Assembly: GCF_004795015.1 (NCBI RefSeq)
Contig: NZ_SSBI01000046.1
Coordinates: 1-64,000 of the forward strand
Source of the DNA: Streptomyces sp. A1277
GTDB lineage: Bacteria; Actinomycetota; Actinomycetes; Streptomycetales; Streptomycetaceae
Length of the DNA: 64,000 bases
Direction: 5' to 3'
Notes under the pieces: model-generated
Database searches by the model: none
What the model was told of the DNA's origin: nothing
The model's input: the letters and a program-made list of their open reading frames with translations, nothing else
Program-made: the position numbers and the translations under genes
Part shown: piece after piece, positions 34,677 to 46,940 of the stretch
Numbering within the stretch: position 1 is the first letter of the stretch
Layout: each line of letters starts with the position of its first letter

Positions 34677-35590
34677 GCCCGGCCGCCTCCCGGGTCTCCG
34701 ACCTGGTCCACCTGCGGATGCACCATCCGGAGGCCGTCGCCGAGGCCGCCGCCCGGCGCGCGAGGCGCCCGCTGGTCACCGGGCGCGGCCGGCTGATGAT
34801 CGTCGCCGCCGACCACCCCGCCCGCGGCTCGCTCGCGGTCGGCGGCCGCGAACTGGCCATGGCCAACCGCTTCGAGCTGCTGGAACGGCTCTGCCTCGCC
34901 CTCTCCCGGCCCGGCGTCGACGGCGTCCTCGCCACGGCCGACATCCTGGACGACCTGCTGCTCCTGGGTGCCCTGGAACACAAGGTCGTCATCGGTTCGA
35001 TGAACCGCGGCGGACTGGTCGGCGCCTCCTTCGAACTGGACGACCGCTTCACCGGATACCGCCCCGAGGACCTGGCCCGCCTCGGCTTCGACGCCGGAAA
35101 GCTCCTGCTGCGCATCGACCACCAGGACCCCGGCTCACTCGACACGATGCACGCCGCCGCCCGCGCCATCGACGCCATGGCCGCCCACCGGCTGCCCGTC
35201 TTCGTCGAGCCCTTCCTCTGCCGCCGCACCGCCGGCCGGCTCCGCAACGACCTGGGCGCCGCCGCCGTCAGCACCGCCATCGCCATCGCCTCCGGGCTCG
35301 CCGGCACCTCCGCGTACACCTGGCTCAAGGTCCCCGTCACCGAGAGACCCGGCGACATGGAGCGGGTCATGGAGAGTTCGACGCTGCCCGCCGTGCTGCT
35401 CGGCGGCGAGGTCGGTGACGACCAGGACGCGGCGTACGAGAAGTGGCGGGCCGCGCTGCGGCTGCCGACCGTCCGGGGCCTCGTGGTGGGGCGCTCGCTG
35501 CTCTACCCGGCCGACGGGGACGTGGCCGCCGCCGTCGACACGGCCGTATCACTGTTCGCACCGGGCGGCACAACCGGGGAAAGGACATGA
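34673..35590 (+). CDS. Cgl0159-like TIM-barrel aldolase-type protein of inositol operon
   Basis: 305 aa from a GTG that overlaps the iolC stop (GTGA). Features are LMIVAADHPARGSLAVGG near 40, GSMNRGGLVG near 104, LLRIDHQDPGSLDT near 143 and VVGRSLLYPADGD near the end. It belongs to the (beta/alpha)8 family seen in actinobacterial inositol operons, where it is thought to cleave 2-deoxy-5-keto-gluconate 6-phosphate (the IolJ step). Position after iolC supports that, but activity is inferred. Stop overlaps iolB by ATGA. Confidence 0.8.
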   Translation: MSPAASRVSDLVHLRMHHPEAVAEAAARRARRPLVTGRGRLMIVAADHPARGSLAVGGRELAMANRFELLERLCLALSRPGVDGVLATADILDDLLLLGALEHKVVIGSMNRGGLVGASFELDDRFTGYRPEDLARLGFDAGKLLLRIDHQDPGSLDTMHAAARAIDAMAAHRLPVFVEPFLCRRTAGRLRNDLGAAAVSTAIAIASGLAGTSAYTWLKVPVTERPGDMERVMESSTLPAVLLGGEVGDDQDAAYEKWRAALRLPTVRGLVVGRSLLYPADGDVAAAVDTAVSLFAPGGTTGERT

Positions 35591-36474
35591 GTATGCGAGG
35601 AGAACCGACGTACCACCCGCACCTGCCCGCGGGCCGCACCGCCCACGGTCCCTATGCCCTCGACATCGGCCCGGAGCAGGCCGGCTGGGAGCGGTCGAGC
35701 CTGCGAGTGGTGGAGCTGGAACCGGGAGGAGTCCACACACTTGTCGCCGGGGAGAGCGAGTGGATCGTACTGCCGTTGACCGGCAGCTGTACGGTGCACA
35801 TCTCAGATGAGATCTTTGAACTGCTGGGCCGTAGGAGCGTGTTCAGCGGCGTATCCGACTTCGCCTATGTACCGCGCGACGCCCACGCACAGATCGCCTC
35901 CGGCGCAGGCGGCCGCTTCGCCCTGGCAGGAGCGAAGTGCGAGCGACGACTCCCCGCTCGCTACGGCCCCGCGCCGGAGGTACGCGTGGAACTGCGTGGC
36001 TCCGGCACCTGCTCCCGCCAGGTCAACAACTTCGCCGCCGCCGACGCCTTCGACTGCGACCGGCTGATCGCCGTCGAAGTCCTCACCCCGGGCGGCAACT
36101 GGTCCTCCTACCCGCCGCACAAACACGACGAGCACCACCCCGGCGAGGAATCCGTCCTGGAGGAGATCTACTACTTCGAGGTCGCCGAAGGCGGCCTCGG
36201 CTACCACCGCGTCTCCCCGTCCCGGCCCGGCGGCACCGACGTCCTGGCCGAGGTCCGCAGCGGCGACGCGGTCCTCATCCCCGACGGCTGGCACGGCCCC
36301 ACCATCGCCGCGCCCGGCCGCACCCTCTACTACCTCAACGTCATGGCGGGCCCGGGCGAGCAGCGGGAGTGGCTGATCCGCGACCACCCCGACCACCGCT
36401 GGATCCGCGACACCTGGCCGTCCCAGCCGGTCGACCCCCGGCTGCCGCTCTACGGACCGGAGGACCGGGGATGA
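35587..36474 (+). CDS. iolB: 5-Deoxy-glucuronate isomerase
   Basis: 295 aa, a bicupin of normal length. The C-terminal cupin has the metal-binding HKHDEHHPGEESVLEEIYYF (from about 178) and a later DGWHGP. It converts 5-deoxy-glucuronate to 5-dehydro-2-deoxygluconate, the substrate of IolC. Start ATG 35587 lies in ATGA with the previous gene; GGGGAAAGGAC is the ribosome site. Coupled to iolD at the other end. Confidence 0.93.
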   Translation: MSMRGEPTYHPHLPAGRTAHGPYALDIGPEQAGWERSSLRVVELEPGGVHTLVAGESEWIVLPLTGSCTVHISDEIFELLGRRSVFSGVSDFAYVPRDAHAQIASGAGGRFALAGAKCERRLPARYGPAPEVRVELRGSGTCSRQVNNFAAADAFDCDRLIAVEVLTPGGNWSSYPPHKHDEHHPGEESVLEEIYYFEVAEGGLGYHRVSPSRPGGTDVLAEVRSGDAVLIPDGWHGPTIAAPGRTLYYLNVMAGPGEQREWLIRDHPDHRWIRDTWPSQPVDPRLPLYGPEDRG

Positions 36475-38384
36475 CCGGGACGACCGGGACGACCGGGACG
36501 GCCGGGACGAGCACCCGCCGGCTCACCACCGCCCAGGCGCTCGTCGCCTTCCTCGCCCGCCAGTACACCGAGCGCGACGGCCGGCGCCACCGGCTGATCG
36601 CCGCCACCTGGGGCATCTTCGGCCACGGCAACGTCGCGGGCATCGGCCAGGCGCTCCTGGAGACCGGCCCCGCCATGCCCTACCTCCAGGGCCGCAACGA
36701 ACAGGCCATGGTGCACGCGGCGGTCGGCTACGCCCGCCAGTCGGGCCGGCTTTCCGCGCAGGCCGTCACCACCTCCATCGGCCCCGGCGCCACCAACCTC
36801 GTCACCGGCGCCGCCCTCGCCACCGTCAACCACCTCCCGGTCCTGCTGCTGCCCGGCGACACCTTCGCGACCCGCCCCGCCGACCCGGTGCTCCAGCAGC
36901 TGGAGGTGCCGTTCGCGGGCGACGTCTCCGTCAACGACTGCCTGCGCCCCGTCTCCCGCTACTTCGACCGGATCGCCCGGCCCGAGGCCCTGATCCCGGC
37001 CGCGCTGCACGCCATGCGGGTCCTCGCCGACCCGGCGGAGACCGGCGCGGTCACCCTCGCCCTGCCGCAGGACGTGCAGGCCGAGGCGTACGACTGGCCG
37101 GCGGAGTTCTTCGCCGAGCGCGTCTGGCGCGTACGCCGCCCCGCCCCCGACCCGTACGAACTGGACCAAGCGGTACGGGCGGTGCGCGCCGCCCGCAGGC
37201 CGCTGATCGTCGCGGGCGGCGGGGTCCACCACAGCGCGGCCGAGGACGCCCTCGCCGCGTTCGCCGACGCCACCCGCATCCCCGTCGCCTCCACCCAGGC
37301 CGGCAAGGGCTCCCTGCGCCACGACGACCCCGCCGACGTCGGCGGCATCGGCCACACCGGCACCGCCACCGCCGACGACCTCGCCCGTGCCGCCGACCTC
37401 GTCATCGGGATCGGCACCCGCTACACCGACTTCACCACCGCGTCCGCGACCCTCTTCGAGAACCCGGACGTCCGCTTCCTCAACGTCAACATCACCGGTT
37501 TCGACGCCCACAAGCTCGCCGCCCTCCCGCTCGTCGCCGACGCCCGCACCGCCCTGGAAGCCCTCACCGCCGCCCTGGCCGGCCACTACCGCACCGACCT
37601 GGCGTACGAGGCCGAGTACACCGAGGCCAAGGTCCGCTGGGAGCGGCGGGTCGACGTCGCGTACGCCACCCCCGACCCGCACGCCCGCCCGACCCAGGCC
37701 CAGGTCCTCGGCCTTCTCGACGCACTCGTCACCGACGACGACATCCTCATCAACGCGGCCGGTTCCCTCCCCGGCGACCTGCACAGACTCTGGCGGGCCC
37801 GCTCCCCGCGCCAGTACCACGTGGAGTACGGGTACTCCTGCATGGGCTACGAGATCCCGGCCGCGATCGGCGTCCAGCTCGCCGCCCCCGGCCGCCCCGT
37901 GTGGGCGCTCGTCGGTGACGGCACCTACCTCATGAACCCGACCGAGATCGTCACCGCCGTCCAGGAGAACCTGCCCGTCAAGCTCGTCATCCTGCAGAAC
38001 CACGGCTACGCCTCGATCGGCGGCCTCTCCGAAGCCACCGGCGGCGAACGCTTCGGTACGGCCTACCGCCACCGCGCCGCCGACACCCGCTTCACCGGGC
38101 CCCCGCTCCCCGTCGACCTCGCCGCCAACGCCGCCTCGCTCGGGATGCGGGTCCTGCGCGCCCGGACGGTCGGCGAACTGCGTGAGGCCCTTGCCGAGGC
38201 CCGTGCGGCGGACCGGCCCGTCTGCGTGCACGTGGAGACCGAAACACCCGGTGCGGGGCAGGGGCCCCCGGACGCACAGGCGTGGTGGGATGTCCCCGTG
38301 GCCGAGACGGCCACCCGCCCCGCGGCGGTCGCAGCACGGAAAGAGTACGAACGCCACAGCGCCGACCGACGCCGTCACCTCTGA
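36471..38384 (+). CDS. iolD: 3D-(3,5/4)-trihydroxycyclohexane-1,2-dione acylhydrolase
   Basis: 637 aa ThDP enzyme. The N-terminal PYR domain has the catalytic Glu in GRNEQAMVHAAVGYAR (about 82), and the PP domain has VGDGTYLMNPTEIV then ILQNHGYASIGG. It opens the inositol ring derivative to 5-deoxy-glucuronate. Start ATG 36471 overlaps the iolB stop. The first ~12 residues are a small Thr/Gly repeat (TGTTGTTGTAGT) from ACGACCGGG slippage and are probably disordered. Confidence 0.95.
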   Translation: MTGTTGTTGTAGTSTRRLTTAQALVAFLARQYTERDGRRHRLIAATWGIFGHGNVAGIGQALLETGPAMPYLQGRNEQAMVHAAVGYARQSGRLSAQAVTTSIGPGATNLVTGAALATVNHLPVLLLPGDTFATRPADPVLQQLEVPFAGDVSVNDCLRPVSRYFDRIARPEALIPAALHAMRVLADPAETGAVTLALPQDVQAEAYDWPAEFFAERVWRVRRPAPDPYELDQAVRAVRAARRPLIVAGGGVHHSAAEDALAAFADATRIPVASTQAGKGSLRHDDPADVGGIGHTGTATADDLARAADLVIGIGTRYTDFTTASATLFENPDVRFLNVNITGFDAHKLAALPLVADARTALEALTAALAGHYRTDLAYEAEYTEAKVRWERRVDVAYATPDPHARPTQAQVLGLLDALVTDDDILINAAGSLPGDLHRLWRARSPRQYHVEYGYSCMGYEIPAAIGVQLAAPGRPVWALVGDGTYLMNPTEIVTAVQENLPVKLVILQNHGYASIGGLSEATGGERFGTAYRHRAADTRFTGPPLPVDLAANAASLGMRVLRARTVGELREALAEARAADRPVCVHVETETPGAGQGPPDAQAWWDVPVAETATRPAAVAARKEYERHSADRRRHL

Positions 38385-38396
38385 AGGAGCCGCAGC

Positions 38397-39896
38397 ATGA
38401 AGACCGTGAACCACTGGATCGGTGGCAAGACCGTCGAGGGCGCGTCGGGAACGTACGGCCCGGTCACCGACCCGGCCACCGGCGCCGTCACCACCCGGGT
38501 CGCGTTCGCCTCCCCGGACGAGGTCGACACGGCGGTGGCCGCCGCGAAGGACGCGTACGCGACGTGGCGCACCTCCTCGCTGTCCGCCCGTACGGCGGTC
38601 CTCTTCCGCTACCACGCGCTGCTGGACGCCCACCGGGACGAGATCGCCGCGCTCATCACCGCCGAGCACGGCAAGGTGCGCTCCGACGCGCTCGGCGAGG
38701 TCGCGCGCGGCCTGGAGATCGTGGAACTGGCCTGCGGCATCACCACCCAGCTCAAGGGGGAGCTGTCCACCCAGGTCTCGAACCGGGTCGACGTCTCCTC
38801 GATCCGTCAGCCGATCGGCGTCGTCGCGGGCATCACCCCGTTCAACTTCCCGACCATGGTGCCGATGTGGATGTTCCCGCTGGCCATCGCCTGCGGCAAC
38901 ACGTTCGTGCTCAAGCCCAGCGAGAAGGACCCCTCCGCGGCCAACCTGCTGGCCGAGCTGGCCGCCGAGGCCGGTCTGCCGGACGGCGTGCTGAACGTCC
39001 TGCACGGCGACAAGACCGCCGTCGACGGCCTCCTGAACCATCCGGACGTCGCCGCCGTCTCCTTCGTCGGCTCGACCCCCATCGCCCGCCACATCCACGC
39101 CACCGCCTCGGCCAACGGCAAGCGCGTTCAGGCGCTCGGCGGCGCGAAGAACCACATGCTGGTCCTGCCCGACGCGGACCTCGACGCCGCCGCCGACGCC
39201 GCGGTCTCCGCCGCGTACGGCTCCGCCGGTGAGCGCTGCATGGCGATCTCCGCCGTCGTCGCCGTGGGCGCGATCGGGGACGAGCTCGTCGCCCGGATCA
39301 AGGAGCGGGCCGCGAAGATCAGGATCGGCCCCGGCACCGACCCGGCCTCCGAGATGGGCCCGCTGATCACCGCCGCCCACCGCGACAAGGTCGCCTCCTA
39401 CGTCACCGGCGCGGCCGCCCAGGGCGCCCAAGTCGTCCTGGACGGCACCGGACACACCGTCGAGGGCTTCGAGGACGGCCACTGGATCGGCCTCTCCCTC
39501 CTCGACCACGTCTCCACCGAGTCCGACGCGTACAAGGACGAGATCTTCGGCCCGGTGCTGTGCGTGCTGCGCGTCGGTACGTACGAGGAGGGCGTCGCCC
39601 TCATGAACGCCTCGCCGTTCGGCAACGGCACCGCGATCTTCACCCGTGACGGCGGCGCCGCCCGCCGCTTCCAGCTGGAGATCGAGGCCGGCATGGTCGG
39701 CGTCAACGTGCCGATCCCGGTGCCGGTGGGCTACCACTCCTTCGGCGGCTGGAAGGACTCCCTCTTCGGCGACCACCACATCTACGGCAACGACGGCGTG
39801 CACTTCTACACGCGCGGCAAGGTCACCACGACCCGCTGGCCCGACCCCGCCGACGCCCCGGCGGGCGTGGACCTGGGCTTCCCCAGGAACCACTGA
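38397..39896 (+). CDS. mmsA: Methylmalonate-semialdehyde dehydrogenase (CoA-acylating)
   Basis: 499 aa ALDH. Motifs are GITPFNFPTMVPMWMFP for NAD binding, the conserved Asn in QALGGAKNHMLV and catalytic Cys281 in SAGERCMAIS. In inositol catabolism (IolA) it converts malonate semialdehyde to acetyl-CoA; it also serves valine degradation. ATG 38397 follows GAAGGAG, 12 bp after iolD. It is the last gene of the operon and completes the lower pathway. Confidence 0.95.
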   Translation: MKTVNHWIGGKTVEGASGTYGPVTDPATGAVTTRVAFASPDEVDTAVAAAKDAYATWRTSSLSARTAVLFRYHALLDAHRDEIAALITAEHGKVRSDALGEVARGLEIVELACGITTQLKGELSTQVSNRVDVSSIRQPIGVVAGITPFNFPTMVPMWMFPLAIACGNTFVLKPSEKDPSAANLLAELAAEAGLPDGVLNVLHGDKTAVDGLLNHPDVAAVSFVGSTPIARHIHATASANGKRVQALGGAKNHMLVLPDADLDAAADAAVSAAYGSAGERCMAISAVVAVGAIGDELVARIKERAAKIRIGPGTDPASEMGPLITAAHRDKVASYVTGAAAQGAQVVLDGTGHTVEGFEDGHWIGLSLLDHVSTESDAYKDEIFGPVLCVLRVGTYEEGVALMNASPFGNGTAIFTRDGGAARRFQLEIEAGMVGVNVPIPVPVGYHSFGGWKDSLFGDHHIYGNDGVHFYTRGKVTTTRWPDPADAPAGVDLGFPRNH

Positions 39897-39926
39897 CCCC
39901 GTACGGGCCCCGGCTCCGGCCCGCGC

Positions 39927-40397
39927 TCAGCCGAGCTCCAGCACCCCGACCGTCTGGTCCCCGCTCGTCTCGCCCGTGGGCCGGAAGCCGAGCCCCAGGT
40001 AGAAGCCCTCCGGGCCGCCGGCGCCCGGGTGCCAGGTGACGTACATCCGGCTGCCGCCGCGCCGGCGGATCTCGGCGGCCACGGACTCCACCGCGAACCG
40101 GCCGTAGCCGCGCCCCTGTTCGTCCGCCGCTATGTTCAGGCGCCACAGCCCCGAGCGGATGTCGCGCCCCGTGCCGTCGCCCGCGAAATCGATGTCCAGG
40201 AAGGCCATGAGGAAGCCGACGAGCCGGTCACCGTCGAGGACGAGCCGGGGCCAGGCGGCCTCCCGGTGCACGTACGCCTCGGCGAGGGACGTCGCGACCG
40301 GCTCCACCAGGTGCTCCTGGTCGGGGCGGATCTTCAGGCCGATCGCGGCGTCGACGTTGTCGGCGGTGACCTCGGCCAGCCGTAGCGAAGTAGTCAT
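39927..40397 (-). CDS. GNAT-family N-acetyltransferase
   Basis: 156 aa, one GNAT domain. The acetyl-CoA loop is EQGRGYGRFAVESV (about 94-107), with WRLNIAADEQ before it and the terminal FYLGLGFRPTGE. The N-terminus (VTADNVDAAIGLKI RPDQEHLVEP, spaced here) resembles the SpeG/YuaI-like subgroup. The acceptor is unknown. It converges on mmsA with 30 bp between stops. Confidence 0.85.
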   Translation of the reverse strand: MTTSLRLAEVTADNVDAAIGLKIRPDQEHLVEPVATSLAEAYVHREAAWPRLVLDGDRLVGFLMAFLDIDFAGDGTGRDIRSGLWRLNIAADEQGRGYGRFAVESVAAEIRRRGGSRMYVTWHPGAGGPEGFYLGLGFRPTGETSGDQTVGVLELG

Positions 40398-40442
40398 GCG
40401 AGAACGGTAAACGGCGTGGTCAAACGCCTTTCGCCCACATGA

Positions 40443-40477
40443 CCGCAGGGCCGCTCCCCCCGGAAGCGGCCCTGCGG
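40443..40477 (-). terminator. Hairpin terminator after membrane protein gene
   Basis: A perfect 13-bp stem (CCGCAGGGCCGCT at 40443-40455, partner 40465-40477) with a 9-nt loop, 15 bp beyond the stop of the minus-strand membrane protein. Confidence 0.75.
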
Positions 40478-40492
40478 AGTTCTACGGGACGG

Positions 40493-41218
40493 TCAGCGCT
40501 CCGCCGTACGGACCTCGTCCTCGATCATCCGCTCCATCGGCGCGACCGCGAACCGGCCCGAGACGACGAACGCCAACACCATCGCGACCATCAGGACCAC
40601 GGTCCCGGCCCACACCATCGTCTCGACCGGCACGGTGTACGCCCCCACGGCCCGCACCGCGCACTCGGCGAGCAGCGCCCCGCCCCACACCGCCGAGAAC
40701 CGCACCTCGGCCCGCCGGAACGCCGACGAACCGGCCGAAAGCCGCTCCCAGGCAGCCGACTTGGCGGCCTCACCGCGCGTCAGCCACGGCCGCAGACCCG
40801 CCGACATCATCGGCCGCCCCCGCAGCGCGGTCACCAGGAACGTCAGCCCGATGGTGCTGCTCACCGCGCTGTCCTTGAGGAGCATCAGCCGCGGGTCACC
40901 GGCCACCAGACCCAGCAGCAGCGAGACCGCGTTGACCGACACCATCAGCGCGGCAAGCCCGTTGAGCCGCCGCTCGCACACCACGCCCCACACGGCCCGC
41001 ACCGCCGGCACCACGCTGCTCCAGGCCAGCGCGCCGAACGTGCCCAGACCCGCCGCCTTCAGCGCGTAGTAGGAGGCGAGCGGCACCCCGACGTCCACCA
41101 GGAGCGGCATCAGGCTGTCCAGGAGGGCCTTGCGGGGCGCGATCGGAGCGGCGGCGGGGGCAGTGGGGGCCGGGGCGGCGGCGACAGGTGCGGTGAGTGT
41201 GGCGGCCGGGCTGCTCAT
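40493..41218 (-). CDS. Multi-pass membrane protein (VC0807-like)
   Basis: 241 aa with an Ala/Pro-rich 28-residue head and about six hydrophobic segments (for example LMPLLVDVGVPLASYYAL, LMVSVNAVSLLLGLVAG, LMVAMVLAFVVSG). The layout, with charged LKDSAVSSTIGLTFL and WERL motifs, matches VC0807-type membrane proteins common in actinomycetes. Function unknown. ATG 41218 behind GGAGGAACC. Confidence 0.75.
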   Translation of the reverse strand: MSSPAATLTAPVAAAPAPTAPAAAPIAPRKALLDSLMPLLVDVGVPLASYYALKAAGLGTFGALAWSSVVPAVRAVWGVVCERRLNGLAALMVSVNAVSLLLGLVAGDPRLMLLKDSAVSSTIGLTFLVTALRGRPMMSAGLRPWLTRGEAAKSAAWERLSAGSSAFRRAEVRFSAVWGGALLAECAVRAVGAYTVPVETMVWAGTVVLMVAMVLAFVVSGRFAVAPMERMIEDEVRTAER

Positions 41219-41467
41219 GTCGGTTCCTCCCGTTGCGGCGGCGCCTTCGTGGCTCCCGCTCTCGACACGTACAGACTCTCGCCCCGGCCCCCCTCCCCGG
41301 CAGAGCCGCGTGTACCGACCTCCGCATGACGAATGTCATTGCTTTCAGGCGCGGTTGTACGGCTCCGAGCGCGTGACCGGATCGTTGCCGTACGGCGTAC
41401 AACCGTGAACGGCCCTTCGCGGTCCCACAGTCGGTACGGTTTTCAAGGAAAGAGTGAGCGCACCCAT

Positions 41468-42280
41468 ATGACGAAGAAGTTGTGGAACGCGGTGGTCGCC
41501 GGGGGAGCGGTGGCCGTGTTCACCGCGATGACGGCGGCGCCCGCCGATGCCGCGACGGGCGGGGTCTCGTACTCCCAGCTCTCGATCAACGGCGGCAAGC
41601 CGATCGTGATCGGCATCCAGGAGACGGTCAGGGTGCCGGTGACCTTCCGGATGACGACTTCGCGCACCTGGCGCTGGGCGCCGGTCGTCTACCTCTACCG
41701 GGGAAAGGGCGACTACTGGGAGTCGGACAGCCTGCGCAGCGGCTTCGGCGCTTCCGACGACTACTGCCCGACCAAGGGCAAGGGGAGCTGCGTGATCAAT
41801 GACGGGTGGCTGTCCATCAGCCCGACGGTCCTCGACGCGAATGGGTTCGCCGGTACCTGGAAGAGCGGTGCGTACCTTTCCCTCCCCAAGGACGACGATG
41901 TCTCCACGGACCTGAAGCGCTCGGTCCAGGTCCAGCGCGCCACCCGCGTCACCGTCGATGCCGCGCCCGAGCCCGTCGTCAAGGGCAAGACGATCACCGT
42001 GACCGGCAAGGTCTCCCGGGCCAACTGGGAGACGCACTCGTACCAGGGGTACGGGGGCCGCACGGTCAGCCTGCAGTTCAAGGCGGACGGCGCGTCCTCG
42101 TACACGACGGTCAAGAAGGTGACGTCCGGGTCGACGGGGGCGCTCAAGACCACGGTGAAGGCCGCCAAGTCGGGCACCTGGCGGTGGAATTACTACGGGA
42201 ACTCCACCTCCGGGGCGAAGGCGTCGACCGGGGACCACGTCATCGTGTGGTCCGGCGTCCGCGTGATGCACGCGCGGTAG
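41468..42280 (+). CDS. Secreted protein with Ig-like/beta-sandwich C-terminal domain
   Basis: 270 aa. The signal peptide ends at ADAAT (about residue 29). The first mature domain contains two Cys (YCPTKGKGSCV) likely bonded. The second half (RVTVDAAPEPVVKGKTITVT, then TVSLQFKADGASSYTTVKKV) is a beta-sandwich of the type found in many Streptomyces cell-envelope proteins. ATG 41468; a longer frame upstream lacks a signal. Role unknown. Confidence 0.75.
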   Translation: MTKKLWNAVVAGGAVAVFTAMTAAPADAATGGVSYSQLSINGGKPIVIGIQETVRVPVTFRMTTSRTWRWAPVVYLYRGKGDYWESDSLRSGFGASDDYCPTKGKGSCVINDGWLSISPTVLDANGFAGTWKSGAYLSLPKDDDVSTDLKRSVQVQRATRVTVDAAPEPVVKGKTITVTGKVSRANWETHSYQGYGGRTVSLQFKADGASSYTTVKKVTSGSTGALKTTVKAAKSGTWRWNYYGNSTSGAKASTGDHVIVWSGVRVMHAR

Positions 42281-42326
42281 GAAAACCCGTTCGCCGTCCC
42301 CCACCGCACGGTGCTGTGATGCCCGT

Positions 42327-43088
42327 ATGACCGCATCCGCGACCACCGCGCCCGCGTACGAGATCCGCGCGCTCCACACCGCCACCACCGTGACCGTCTA
42401 CCAGGCGTACACCCCGTCGCTCGGGCTGCCCGCGGCCCGCGACGGGCGTTTCCCGGACGCCTGGAAACGTGACCGCATGACGTGGATCAAGCCGAGCTTC
42501 CTGTGGATGATGTACCGCTGCGGCTGGGGGACGAAGGAGGGCCAGGAGACCGTCCTCGCCGTCGAGATCACCCGCGAGGGCTTCGACTGGGCCCTCGCCC
42601 ACGCCGCACTCTCGCACTACGAACAGGGCGTGCACCCGGACCGCGCCACCTGGCAGCGCGACCTGCGCCGCGCCCCCGCCCGCGTCCAGTGGGACCCGGA
42701 GCGCGACCTGCACCTGAACCGGCTCCCGTACCGCTCGCTCCAACTCGGCCTGGCGGGCGAGGCGTCACGGCGGTACGCGGACGAGTGGACGGTCGCGATC
42801 CGCGATGTCACGCCGGCGGCCCGGGAGATCCACGAGCTGGTCCGGGCGGGCCGCACGGACGCGGCGGCCGCACTGCTGCCCGAGGAGACCGCGTACCCCC
42901 TCCCGGAGGGCACCCCGCTGCCCGTGGCACCGGCCACCGACCAGGCCGCCCTCCCCACCGCGGTCATGGAGCCGCCGTCCACGGCCGCGTGCGCCGCCTC
43001 GGCCTCCCGAAGCCGCGGCGACACCTCCCAGGCCGCCGTCGTCTTCCCCGCGCCCGCGCGTCCGCCGATCAGCAGTACCCCCGGTTGA
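42327..43088 (+). CDS. DUF4291 protein with aberrant C-terminal extension
   Basis: 253 aa. Residues 1 to about 205 are a DUF4291 domain (IRALHTATTVTVYQAYTP, RMTWIKPSFLWMMYRCGWGT, HYEQGVHP, RRAPARVQWDPERD). The family normally ends near LLPEETAYPLP. Here about 45 extra residues follow, Ser/Ala/Pro-rich, because the frame runs antisense through a kinase remnant on the other strand. The native stop was probably lost in the deletion that created that junction. Function of DUF4291 is unknown. Confidence 0.75.
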   Translation: MTASATTAPAYEIRALHTATTVTVYQAYTPSLGLPAARDGRFPDAWKRDRMTWIKPSFLWMMYRCGWGTKEGQETVLAVEITREGFDWALAHAALSHYEQGVHPDRATWQRDLRRAPARVQWDPERDLHLNRLPYRSLQLGLAGEASRRYADEWTVAIRDVTPAAREIHELVRAGRTDAAAALLPEETAYPLPEGTPLPVAPATDQAALPTAVMEPPSTAACAASASRSRGDTSQAAVVFPAPARPPISSTPG

Positions 43089-43093
43089 TCCAT
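42966..43093 (-). pseudogene. P-loop kinase/AAA ATPase, N-terminal fragment
   Basis: ATG at 43093 on the minus strand begins MDQPGVLLIGGRAGAGKTTA, then AWEVSPRLREAEAAHAAVDG, the Walker A strand and first helices of a small nucleotide or antibiotic kinase. After about 42966 homology ends in DUF4291 coding sequence; the rest of the kinase is absent. The intact Walker A argues for recent truncation. Confidence 0.7.
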
Positions 43094-43268
43094 GGCGGCG
43101 GCGTTCCAGACCGCCGGGGCGGTACGCGACGCAATCGGCGCGGGCGCGAAGCCGCTGCCGTATACCGCGTGCGGAGTACGCGGGGGCGGTGGCGTACGCC
43201 TTGAGGAGGCCCGGGACTTCCGCCTGACGGCAGACCGGGCCAGGTGGCGGGCCGCATAGGCTCGACCC

Positions 43269-45928
<2,660 letters not shown>

Positions 45929-45932
<4 letters not shown>

Positions 45933-46807
45933 GTACCGCAGCCGACCTCGCCGCGGCCCCCGAGGCTCCCGGCTACCGCGCCCGCCACACGCTCCCGCTG
46001 CGCGTCGAGGCGGTCCGGCAGCTGCGCAGGCGGCGCACCCTGCTCATGGGCGGGGTGCTGGCCGCGCTGCCGTTCGTCCTGATCATCGCGTTCGCGATCG
46101 GCGGCACCCCGGACGGCGGGCCCGGGGGCGCCGAGCGGATCACGCTGATGGACACCGCGACGGCGTCCGCCGCGAACTTCGCCGCGACCTGCCTGTTCGT
46201 CTCGGCGGGCTTCCTGCTCGTGATCCCGGTCGCGCTGTTCTGCGGCGACACCGTGGCCTCCGAGGCGAGCTGGTCCTCGCTGCGCTACCTGCTGGCCGCG
46301 CCCGTGCCCCGGGCCAGGCTGCTGTGGAGCAAGCTCGTCGTCGCGCTCGGATTCAGCCTCGCCGCGATGGTGCTGCTGCCGCTCGTCGCGCTCGCCGCCG
46401 GCGCGGCCGCGTACGGCTGGGGGCCGCTCGAACTGCCCACCGGGGGCGAGCTGGCGGCCGGGGACACGGTGCCGCGCCTCGCGCTCGTCGTCGCGTACCT
46501 CTTCGTCTCCCAACTGGTGACCGCCGGGCTGGCGTTCTGGCTGTCCACGAAGACCGACGCCCCGCTCGGCGCGGTCGGCGGAGCGGTCGGGCTGACCATC
46601 GTCGGCAATGTGCTGGACGCGGTCACCGCGCTCGGCCACTGGCGCGACTTCCTGCCCGCCCACTGGCAGTTCGCCTGGGCCGACGCGCTCCAGCCCGGCA
46701 TCGAGTGGGGCGGCATGGTGAAGGGCGCGGCCGTATCGGTGACGTATGCCCTGATCCTGTTCGCTCTCGCCTTCCGGGGGTTCAGCCGTAAGGACATCGT
46801 GTCCTGA
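45929..46807 (+). CDS. ABC transporter permease (ABC-2 type)
   Basis: 292 aa with six predicted membrane segments, including MGGVLAALPFVLIIAFAIGG, FVSAGFLLVIPVALFCGD and a last CYALILFALAFRGF-like segment. ABC-2 type permeases of this kind pair with a DrrA-like ATPase, here the C-terminal half of the preceding fusion. The start overlaps its stop by ATGA. The substrate is unknown. Confidence 0.85.
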
Positions 46808-46940
46808 CCTTGACATTCCACCGGTTTCCCGCTCGTCGTTGCCGCATCGAGATCGTTCCGCAACGCTTTCGACCGGTCCGCGCACCCCGTTCGCACGTCA
46901 CATTCACCAGTGCTGGCATGACGACACAGGGGGTTACGGC

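Noticed and set aside
36450..39893. A very long open minus-strand frame (over 1,100 codons) opposite iolD and mmsA
   Set aside because: It mirrors the GC-rich third positions of the real genes, has a Gly/Val/Asp-rich low-complexity composition and no domain; iolD and mmsA on the plus strand are unmistakable.
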